Source: Thermoanaerobacterium sp. PSU-2
Lineage (GTDB): Bacteria > Bacillota > Thermoanaerobacteria > Thermoanaerobacterales > Thermoanaerobacteraceae
Direction of reading: 5' to 3'
DNA length: 64,000 nucleotides
NCBI RefSeq assembly: GCF_002102475.1
Contig: NZ_MSQD01000010.1
Location: 1 to 64,000, forward strand
Shown: positions 1-6,588 of the stretch, in pieces
Layout of the letters: the number at the start of each line of letters is the position of its first letter
How positions within the stretch are numbered: the stretch's first letter is position 1
Made by a program: the position numbers and the translations under genes
Notes under the pieces: generated by a model
Told to the model about the DNA's origin: nothing
Database searches by the model: none
Seen by the model: the letters and a program-made list of their open reading frames with translations, nothing else

Positions 1-443
1 TCATCTATAGTTGTATAATAAATTTTACAGGTTTTTTCTGAAAAGTGGATCACTTTTTCGTTAGCACAGAGCCACTTTTTGGCTCACTTTTATATTAGCA
101 TATACATAACTGTTAACATAATCAGAATATTTTATAAAAATATATGGAGATAATTTTAATCTCCATAATATAAATAAAATACACAATTTTATAATAGAAG
201 AAGGAACTTACATATAAGCAACAGCTTTTGGCAATTTCATAAACAAAACTTCAGCACTAATATTAGCATATTAGCAACTTTGCGTCATTAGTATTCATAC
301 AACCATATTTCATTTAACGCAAAAATAGAGTTTATAAAGTCAATTTTCATTCCTAGTTGTGCCTCGCTAAGCATGGATGAAAATCCTATGAATAAATAAT
401 CATGACAACATAAATAACTCTTTAAATATCTTTCAAATCCATA
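1..443. other. Gene-poor left edge
   Basis: No convincing gene is seen in this AT-rich stretch, which lies downstream of the minus-strand epimerase gene. A small hairpin (GAGCCA at 69-74 pairing with TGGCTC at 80-85) is followed by an AT-rich run and might be a weak terminator. The minus strand has a 28-codon ATG-initiated frame at 288-374 without a clear ribosome binding site, which I do not call. Confidence 0.5.
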
Positions 444-1112
444 TCAATATACACAACTTCTGAGTTTTTTTACATTTTCCTCATAATTTCTATCTCCATA
501 AAACAGTCCCGCTGTTCCTGCTACAAATATACGGGCTCCAGCATCATAAAGCGGTGGTATAGTTTGTATGTCAATATGTCCATCCACTTCTATTTCAACA
601 TTGTTGAAACCTAAGCTATTAAGAAAATCTCTTGTTTTTTTTACTTTATTAACTGTAGAAGGTATAAAATCCTGACCGGCAAAACCTGGATTGACCGCCA
701 TTATCAGCACGATGTCTAAATAATCAACAATTGGTTCTAATAATAAATGGGATGTTCCAGGATTTAATGCTATTCCTACTTTTACATTATTATTTTTTAT
801 TTCTTGAAGAGTTCTATTTAAGTGGGTACATGCTTCAATGTGTACTGTTATTATGTCTGCACCTGCATCAACAAAATATTTTATATATCTTAATGGCTCT
901 TTTACCATTAGATGTACGTCTAATGGTATATTTGTAATCCTCTTTATTGATTTTATTTCAGTACCACTCATTGCAAAGTTATCAACAAAGTTCCCATCCA
1001 TTATGTCTATATGAAATAAGTCTACTCCGCTTTTTTCTAAATCTTTTATTTCATTATTTAAATTAAGAAAGTCACAGCACATCAAAGATGGAACTATTTT
1101 GATTTCTTTCAT
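444..1112 (-). CDS. Ribulose-phosphate 3-epimerase family protein, AlsE-like
   Basis: A 222-residue TIM-barrel epimerase that interconverts ketose phosphates at C3, in the cytoplasm. The family's metal and catalytic residues are visible: H34 and D36 in HIDIMDG, H67 in DVHLMV, and D177 in EVDGH. The start (SLMCCDFL), the AVNPGFAGQDF loop and the C-terminal GTAGLF are closer to D-allulose-6-phosphate 3-epimerase (AlsE) than to housekeeping Rpe, which usually has GGQ and GSAIF there; this assignment rests on remembered family sequences. The start codon overlaps the rpiB stop by four bases (ATGA), so the two are translationally coupled. Together they could convert allose-6-phosphate through allulose-6-phosphate to fructose-6-phosphate, or handle ribose and ribulose phosphates. 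Confidence 0.85.
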   Translation of the reverse strand: MKEIKIVPSLMCCDFLNLNNEIKDLEKSGVDLFHIDIMDGNFVDNFAMSGTEIKSIKRITNIPLDVHLMVKEPLRYIKYFVDAGADIITVHIEACTHLNRTLQEIKNNNVKVGIALNPGTSHLLLEPIVDYLDIVLIMAVNPGFAGQDFIPSTVNKVKKTRDFLNSLGFNNVEIEVDGHIDIQTIPPLYDAGARIFVAGTAGLFYGDRNYEENVKKLRSCVY

Positions 1113-1555
1113 TTTCTATTCCTCTTCTCTATGTCAGATATCATTTTTATCCTATTTAAATGTCTACCACCTTCAAATTCTGTTGTAAGCCAAACATCTA
1201 TGATCATTTTGGCTAGTTCAATACCTACTACTCTTGAACCTAATGCTAAAATGTTTGTATCGTTATGCTGTCTGGACAATTTTGCTGAATAGCAATCGCT
1301 GCATACTACTGCTCTGATGCCATTCACTTTGTTTGCAGCCAGCGATATGCCTACCCCTGTTCCGCAAAATAACAATCCTTTTTCACATTCACCGCTGGCT
1401 ACTGCTTTTGCAACTGCTTCTCCATATATAGGATAATCCGTTCGCTCTTTTGAATAGCACCCAAAATCTTTATATTCAATGTTCTTTTCATCTAAATATT
1501 TTTTTATTTCTTCTTTAAAATCAAATGCTACATGATCGCTACCTATAGCTAACAT
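1109..1555 (-). CDS. rpiB: Ribose/allose-6-phosphate isomerase RpiB family
   Basis: A sugar-phosphate aldose-ketose isomerase of the RpiB/LacAB family. GSDHVAF near the N terminus (D7, H8), the catalytic cysteine C64 in LLFCGTGVGIS and H97 in SRQHNDT are all present. The start at 1555 is chosen because AGAAGGG lies nine bases upstream; a start at 1564 would touch that site. RpiB proteins accept ribose-5-phosphate or allose-6-phosphate, and the AlsE-like neighbour makes the second plausible. A perfect inverted repeat just upstream (1589-1623) suggests a repressor controls this two-gene unit separately from the PTS genes. Confidence 0.88.
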   Translation of the reverse strand: MLAIGSDHVAFDFKEEIKKYLDEKNIEYKDFGCYSKERTDYPIYGEAVAKAVASGECEKGLLFCGTGVGISLAANKVNGIRAVVCSDCYSAKLSRQHNDTNILALGSRVVGIELAKMIIDVWLTTEFEGGRHLNRIKMISDIEKRNRK

Positions 1556-1588
1556 TTTTATCATCCCTTCTAAACATTTTAAGAAAAT

Positions 1589-1623
1589 ACAAGTATATAC
1601 ATTTTGACCATGTATATACTTGT
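1589..1623. promoter_or_regulatory. Long inverted-repeat operator before rpiB
   Basis: Two perfect 14-base arms (ACAAGTATATACAT and its complement) are separated by seven bases. Each arm contains a GTATATAC palindrome, which resembles operators of GntR regulators of the HutC/UTRA class. A TTGACA lies at its outer edge on the minus strand, but no well-spaced -10 was found. No GntR gene is in the window. Confidence 0.7.
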
Positions 1624-1714
1624 CAATTATAACTATTTCTTATATACACCAATTAGACATACTGTTATTACAAATTTAAATTTAATTAAATAATATCAAG
1701 AAATCGCTAAAGCA

Positions 1715-3085
1715 CTAATTGTTGCTTAAATCTTCTCCATTAGTTGCAATAACTTTTTTGTACCAATAAAAACTCTTCTTTGGATAACGCTTTAAATTGT
1801 CATTTTTATCAACATATACAAATCCGTAGCGCTTTTCAAAACCTTCACGTGTTGAATATAAGTCAATAGCTGACCATGTTAAATATCCTATGATCTCAAC
1901 TCCTTCTTCAACTGCTTCTTTCATTCTTTCTATATGCTCTTTTAGATATTTAATGCGGTAATCGTCATTAATTGTTCCATCATCTTCTAGTTTATCGCGA
2001 TGTCCTAAACCATTTTCTAAAATCAATATAGGCATTTGATATCTATGATAGAAATCTATCAAAAAATGTTTGAATCCATATGGATCAATGTTCCATCCCC
2101 ATTCTGTCTGTTCACAATATGGATTTGTGCCTTTTATGTTTGACATGGATATTATTTGTTCATCATTATTTGATTTTATTACGCTGCTCATGTAGTAAGT
2201 AATTGATAAGAAATCTGGCTCTGCAGCACCTATTATATTCAGATCTCCATCAAAAATAACATCTGATAAATCATATTCGGAAAAGTATTTTAGGTAATAC
2301 TTTGAGTACTTTTTACGAGCTAATATATCCGCATATCCATAGCCGAATATATATGCAAATTGATCAGCTGCTTCAACATCTTTAGGATTGCAACTAAATG
2401 GATATACACATGTATTGCATATATTGCCACCTGTTTTTGCTTCTGGGTCAATTTTATGAACTAATTGTGTAGCTTGTGCATAAGCTAGATTCATATTATG
2501 CTGTAGTTGAAATAGTTCTTTCTTGTTCTTTGTTTTATAACCAGTTATATATTCATCATCGAAAATTACACAATTTTGTTCATTGAACGGTACCCAGTAT
2601 TTTACGCGACCTTTAAACCTAGTAACAACTGTTTCAACATAATGCAGGTAGTCTTTTACGCATTCTCGAGAAATCCAGCCGTTGTATTTTTTTAAAAGGT
2701 TGTATGGCAAGTCATAAGCGTATAAGGTTACTACTGGTTGAATATTGTACTTCTCAAGCTCTTTTAACATTGTATCATAAAAAGCTAAACCATCTTCGTT
2801 TGGCTCTAAATCATCGCCATTGGGAAAGATTCTTGACCATGACATCGTAAATCGATAAATTTTGAAGCCCATTTCACCTAAATATCCAATGTCTTCTTTT
2901 AAATGATGATAATGATCTGAAGCTATTTTAAAATCTTCAAAGTTTGATTCTTTCGGCATATTGGGTATTTCCCTTACGTCTGCAATAGAAAGTCCTTTAC
3001 CTCCTTCATTCCAACCTCCCTCAAACTGCTGCGCATTCGTAGAACTTCCCCATAAAAATCTTTTTGGAAAACCTTTATTCTTCAT
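1715..3085 (-). CDS. GH1 6-phospho-beta-glycosidase
   Basis: A 456-residue glycoside hydrolase family 1 enzyme that would split phosphorylated beta-glycosides delivered by the PTS. The acid/base glutamate is E169 (PFNEQN) and the nucleophile is E357 (ILENGLG). The phosphate-binding pattern of 6-phospho enzymes is present near the C terminus: S411, K418 and Y420 in DLYSTREGFEKRYGFVYVD, where plain beta-glucosidases carry a tryptophan-rich NFEW motif. The NEQN variant around the acid/base residue differs from the usual NEIN or NEPN. The gene follows the TIM-barrel gene by 30 bases and the PTS genes upstream, and starts after GAGAGGGGA. The sugar released besides glucose-6-phosphate is unknown; the adjacent RpiB and AlsE genes hint at an unusual one. 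Confidence 0.9.
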   Translation of the reverse strand: MKNKGFPKRFLWGSSTNAQQFEGGWNEGGKGLSIADVREIPNMPKESNFEDFKIASDHYHHLKEDIGYLGEMGFKIYRFTMSWSRIFPNGDDLEPNEDGLAFYDTMLKELEKYNIQPVVTLYAYDLPYNLLKKYNGWISRECVKDYLHYVETVVTRFKGRVKYWVPFNEQNCVIFDDEYITGYKTKNKKELFQLQHNMNLAYAQATQLVHKIDPEAKTGGNICNTCVYPFSCNPKDVEAADQFAYIFGYGYADILARKKYSKYYLKYFSEYDLSDVIFDGDLNIIGAAEPDFLSITYYMSSVIKSNNDEQIISMSNIKGTNPYCEQTEWGWNIDPYGFKHFLIDFYHRYQMPILILENGLGHRDKLEDDGTINDDYRIKYLKEHIERMKEAVEEGVEIIGYLTWSAIDLYSTREGFEKRYGFVYVDKNDNLKRYPKKSFYWYKKVIATNGEDLSNN

Positions 3086-3115
3086 CTATATTCCCCTCTC
3101 ATATTTCTCGTTTAA

Positions 3116-4045
3116 TTATCTGTTATTTCCTGCCATTCTCTTCCATGTATAGCGTCTACCTCTTATTGTCAAAGATAATTGATAAAGATTTTCTGGCACG
3201 ACAACACCAGGGTAACCTGCATCACCAATGGCATGTATATCTGCACCTGTCTCTTTCATCATCAATGCTATTTGCCTTATTGTGTCTACATCTGCTCCTT
3301 CCACAGAGCTATCAAGAAATACCATAGCTAATGTACCTGGTTTGTATGAATGAGTAAATTCTACACATTCTCTAATCATGTCTGTTGAAATTCCATGGCG
3401 AGATCCCGGAGCTGGAAGTGTAATAACGTCTGCACCTACATCAATTAAGTCTTTAATTACTTCTTTTGCAAGCCTTTTTGCAAGAGGATCTCCCAAAACT
3501 TTTTCAACTGTACCATCTTCCCACTTTCCAGCAAAAATAAGAGCTTTATCTCCTACTATGCTTTTGGTCAGTTTGGTAGCTGCTATTATACTTTCAAATG
3601 TTGTACCCGTTCCAGGATTACCACCAAGTATTATGAAATCTGCTCCTTCATTTAAGCATTTTTCTATATTTTCGGCTGATGCTACTCTATCAGATGCAGC
3701 CTCGCGTCTTTCTCCAGCTACATTAGAATTAACCTCAGGACATTCTAAATATATACCTAAAGGTCTATTTACTAATTTTTTTACATCTTTTAATCGCATA
3801 CCTAACATTCCAGGCATTTCTTTATTTTTATCCAAAGCATATCCATTTAATAATATCAAATCAGCTCCAAAGGCTGCTTCTAATTCTGTATTAGTAATGC
3901 CATCAATAAGCCCCGAAAACATAACTAAATTCTGTGCAAGTATTGTTCTCCCTTCGGCAGCAAATATTGATTCTTTTAGCTCTTTTGCAGACATTTTTTC
4001 AAAATCGCTTCTTGTACAACTAAGTATCCTCTTAACTTTACTCAT
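3116..4045 (-). CDS. TIM-barrel-like protein of unknown function in a PTS locus
   Basis: A 309-residue soluble protein. The start at 4045 is chosen because a strong AGGAGG lies six bases upstream; an upstream ATG at 4078 lacks one. The sequence alternates helices and strands with glycine-ended strands (ADLILLNGY, ADFIILGGNPGTG, LIFAGKWEDG, ADVITLPAPGSRHG, IHAIGDAGY), which suggests a beta/alpha barrel with phosphate-binding loops. I believe it matches a conserved family of unknown function often found beside PTS and phospho-glycosidase genes, but cannot confirm the family name. It lies between EIIC and the 6-phospho-glycosidase, so an isomerase, lyase or epimerase acting on the imported phospho-sugar is a reasonable guess only. 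Confidence 0.7.
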   Translation of the reverse strand: MSKVKRILSCTRSDFEKMSAKELKESIFAAEGRTILAQNLVMFSGLIDGITNTELEAAFGADLILLNGYALDKNKEMPGMLGMRLKDVKKLVNRPLGIYLECPEVNSNVAGERREAASDRVASAENIEKCLNEGADFIILGGNPGTGTTFESIIAATKLTKSIVGDKALIFAGKWEDGTVEKVLGDPLAKRLAKEVIKDLIDVGADVITLPAPGSRHGISTDMIRECVEFTHSYKPGTLAMVFLDSSVEGADVDTIRQIALMMKETGADIHAIGDAGYPGVVVPENLYQLSLTIRGRRYTWKRMAGNNR

Positions 4046-4163
4046 ATCAAATCCTCCTAAAACACCATTTTGCTTCAAATTATCAATATCTTTAATTCGG
4101 CAAGCAATTTAAACAAATTACTTGCCGAATTTCAATGACCAAATCATAGTTTTTATAAGGCAA

Positions 4164-5480
4164 TTAATTATTTACTGCTTTAACGTCCTCTTCCTCTTTT
4201 AAAGCTATTCTATCTGCAATTTTAAAAAACGGAAAATATAGGACTACTGACAAAAGATACATTAAGATGAGGTAAATACCAAATCCTACACCTGCACCAA
4301 GTAAAAATCCACCGGGAATAAATGGCATCGTAAACACTGAAGAAGGAAGTGCTATTGCAGGAATGCCTATAATGTGTATTTTCATTAATAGATAACCGAT
4401 TGTAAAAGCAATTACTGGTGTCAAAACAAACGGAATGAACATAATTGGATTCAATACTATTGGAAATCCAAAAACTATTGGTTCAATAATATTAAATACG
4501 TTAGGCAATAGCGCAAGCTTTCCCAGAGTTTTATAGCGACTACTTTTAGCAAATAAAGCCATATTTGTTGCTAAACCCAGTAATAACCCCGGTCCTCCAA
4601 TCCACTGATTAACAGCAAACATGAATGTCAATGTAAGCATGTATGGAATTGGTTTACCAGCAGCTAAAGCTGATTGGTCAGCCATCATAGGTCCTGTCCA
4701 AACTGCCATCATCACAGATAGCACAACCAATGTCCCATGTACACCTAAAGCCCATAATATTTGAATCACGAATATACTGATAATAAATGCAGTAAACGAA
4801 TTACCGAGACCTGTTAGTGGAGTCTCCAACATTTTGTAAATAAATTGACTTAAACTCCCAAATGAAGTCGCACTAAAAATTGCTCTAACTATAAGAAATA
4901 TTGTAGCAGTAATAATTCCGGGAATAACTGCTTCAAATGCTTGAGATACCATAGGCGGAACTGAATCCGGCATTTTTATCTTCCAGTTTCGATCAACAAT
5001 GAAACTGTAAATGTATGTTGCAAGTATTCCAACAATAAGAGCTGTAAAAATTCCTTGTGCTCCAAGCCAGTTTATAGGAATAACAGAATTAACTGGTATA
5101 GTTTTCTTAGCAGAATCAACAACTGTTGTACTGAAAGGCGTCACTAAAATAAAACTTAGTAAAGACACTACTGACGTTGAAAAAACATCTTTGTTAAAAG
5201 CTTTTCCGAATTGATATCCAAGAGCAATAACAAGATAAAGTGCTATCATGTCAGTCGTTGCACTTACTCCAGCGTTGAGTATACCTTTAAGATTTGTTTT
5301 CTCTAAAAAAGCAGTATAACCAGCACCAAATGGAGCTGAAACAATCAAAGAGAAAATTGCACCAGCCATAAGTGCTGGCATTGTCGCCATAAATGCTTCT
5401 GTAATTGCTTTTAGATACTTATTACTCTGTATTCTACCTGCCATAGGTACCACTTTCTGTGTAATCGCATCCATCTTCAT
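4164..5480 (-). CDS. celB: PTS lactose/cellobiose-family EIIC permease
   Basis: A 438-residue integral membrane protein with about ten hydrophobic segments, the sugar-translocating EIIC of the lactose/cellobiose PTS family. The family pattern AFMATMPALMAGAIFSL near residues 29-45, the WALGVHG segment, NQWIGGPG and the PIVFGFPIVLNP substrate-loop motif are visible. It works with EIIB and EIIA encoded just upstream. The start follows GAGGAGG by seven bases. It is separated from EIIB by a 305-base AT-rich gap, unusually long for a PTS operon. The sugar is not identifiable from sequence; a beta-linked disaccharide is likely given the GH1 gene. Confidence 0.93.
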   Translation of the reverse strand: MKMDAITQKVVPMAGRIQSNKYLKAITEAFMATMPALMAGAIFSLIVSAPFGAGYTAFLEKTNLKGILNAGVSATTDMIALYLVIALGYQFGKAFNKDVFSTSVVSLLSFILVTPFSTTVVDSAKKTIPVNSVIPINWLGAQGIFTALIVGILATYIYSFIVDRNWKIKMPDSVPPMVSQAFEAVIPGIITATIFLIVRAIFSATSFGSLSQFIYKMLETPLTGLGNSFTAFIISIFVIQILWALGVHGTLVVLSVMMAVWTGPMMADQSALAAGKPIPYMLTLTFMFAVNQWIGGPGLLLGLATNMALFAKSSRYKTLGKLALLPNVFNIIEPIVFGFPIVLNPIMFIPFVLTPVIAFTIGYLLMKIHIIGIPAIALPSSVFTMPFIPGGFLLGAGVGFGIYLILMYLLSVVLYFPFFKIADRIALKEEEDVKAVNN

Positions 5481-5785
5481 TCTAATTCCTCCTCTTTATT
5501 AGAATTTTATAAAATCCCTTATTCTATTTTTTACATCTCTATGATTTAATATCATCTACTCATTATAACTTGATTATTTATCATTTTTGTGATAATTTAC
5601 TGTTAAATACTAAAATTAAAAACTAAAAGCTATTTTTTGCATTTATATTTATTAATTCTAGTTTTACTTTAATACCTGTTTGGTCAAACTTTGCTACCTG
5701 ATCCGTATAAATTCAATTTCATTTTTTTAATCTCAATTATCTTTTTTATTTTTTATCAACTTTTTTATTCGAAACAAATATGACT
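5481..5785. other. 305-base AT-rich gap inside the PTS operon
   Basis: Between EIIB and EIIC. No gene, strong terminator or sigma-54 box is seen. The minus strand is open for about 30 codons near 5640-5730 but lacks a start or ribosome binding site; it may be eroded coding sequence or chance. Confidence 0.4.
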
Positions 5786-6085
5786 TTACAACCCTAACAC
5801 ATTCTTTAAAACTTTTTCTCCATTCATCATGCCATAGTCTATACTGTCTATTACTTCCACTTTTATTCCTTTAGGTTCGTACGTTTGTTTATACTTATTT
5901 AGCAGAAAACCTACCTGGGGTCCTAAAAGCAAGATGTCTGTATCGTTTTCGTACTGCTTAAATTTGCTCTCTGAAGTTGCCCTTATCTCAACCTCCTCTC
6001 CTAACTTTTTTGCTGCTTCCTTCATCTTTGTAACCATTAAGCTTGTAGACATTCCTGCTGCACAAATTAAAGTTATCTTTTTCAT
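5786..6085 (-). CDS. celA: PTS lactose/cellobiose-family EIIB
   Basis: A 99-residue cytoplasmic phosphocarrier. The phosphorylated cysteine is C8 in ITLICAAGMSTSLMV, followed by the typical DILLLGPQVGF strand. It receives phosphate from EIIA and passes it to the sugar on EIIC. Length is normal for the family (about 100-105). A GAGGAGG site lies just upstream. A -24/-12 promoter within the end of the EIIA gene, about 50 bases upstream, can drive it separately from EIIA. Confidence 0.93.
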   Translation of the reverse strand: MKKITLICAAGMSTSLMVTKMKEAAKKLGEEVEIRATSESKFKQYENDTDILLLGPQVGFLLNKYKQTYEPKGIKVEVIDSIDYGMMNGEKVLKNVLGL

Positions 6086-6134
6086 CTTACTGCCTCCTCA
6101 TTTTTAGATAATGTGTTTTCCTATTAATATATAA

Positions 6135-6151
6135 TGCAATTATCGTGCCAA
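6135..6151 (-). promoter_or_regulatory. Sigma-54 promoter inside the EIIA stop region
   Basis: On the minus strand this reads TTGGCACG-ATAA-TTGCA, an essentially perfect -24/-12 promoter (consensus TGGCACG-N4-TTGC). The -24 element is formed by the last EIIA codons, Leu-Ala-Arg-stop (TTG GCA CGA TAA). It faces the EIIB gene. The activator is expected to be the LevR-type protein encoded upstream. Confidence 0.85.
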
Positions 6152-6469
6152 AACACTTTCAAGCTTTAACTGCTTTTCGTACATGTCAATAAATTCTTGG
6201 GCTAAATCTTTTACAGTTATTGCATTCATAAGGTGGTCTTGAGCATGTACCATAAGAAGCGTAACTTCCTTCCTATTTCCGGCTGCTTCATCTTGAATAA
6301 GTTTTGTTTGCACGTCATGAGCTTTATCCAACTCCTCACATGCTTTATCAATCTCCTTTCTCGCCTCTTTAATATTGCCAGATTTCGCATACTGAATGGC
6401 AGTCATCGCATGTGACCTAGCATTACCACCATTTACAATAATTTTCATAACTATTTCTTCGTATTCCAT
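6140..6469 (-). CDS. celC: PTS lactose/cellobiose-family EIIA
   Basis: A 109-residue helical phosphocarrier. The family signature VHAQDHLMNA contains the phospho-histidine (H75 from this start), and the N-terminal helix pattern NGGNARSHAMTAI is typical. The start at 6469 is chosen because AAAGGA lies eight bases upstream; a TTG six bases further up would sit too close to it. It is first in the PTS operon and directly follows a sigma-54 promoter. Its last four codons double as the -24 box of a second sigma-54 promoter, which constrains the C-terminal sequence. Confidence 0.93.
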   Translation of the reverse strand: MEYEEIVMKIIVNGGNARSHAMTAIQYAKSGNIKEARKEIDKACEELDKAHDVQTKLIQDEAAGNRKEVTLLMVHAQDHLMNAITVKDLAQEFIDMYEKQLKLESVLAR

Positions 6470-6522
6470 TTGCAACGTCCTTTCTTATCATGATTATTGT
6501 TGTGTTTTCATTATATTAAATA

Positions 6523-6539
6523 TGCAAATATCGTGCCAA
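6523..6539 (-). promoter_or_regulatory. Sigma-54 promoter for the PTS operon
   Basis: The minus strand reads TTGGCACG-ATAT-TTGCA, a near-perfect -24/-12 promoter placed just downstream of the terminator of the sigma-54 activator gene and upstream of EIIA. It shares the TTTTGGCACGATA core with the second site at 6135-6151. Confidence 0.9.
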
Positions 6540-6551
6540 AACACATTGTAT

Positions 6552-6575
6552 AAAAAAATGCGGCAAAATGCCGCG
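6552..6575 (-). terminator. Terminator after the sigma-54 activator gene
   Basis: Minus-strand GCGGCA-TTT-TGCCGC hairpin followed by A and seven T. It insulates the activator gene from the sigma-54 promoter that follows a few bases later. Confidence 0.85.
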
Positions 6576-6588
6576 TAAAGTCAATGTA

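Noticed and set aside
288-374. 28-codon minus-strand ATG frame at the left edge
   Set aside because: No clear ribosome binding site, no domain, and the length is within chance expectation.
5640-5730. About 30 open codons in the gap between EIIB and EIIC
   Set aside because: No start, no ribosome binding site and stops just upstream; not enough to call a relic.
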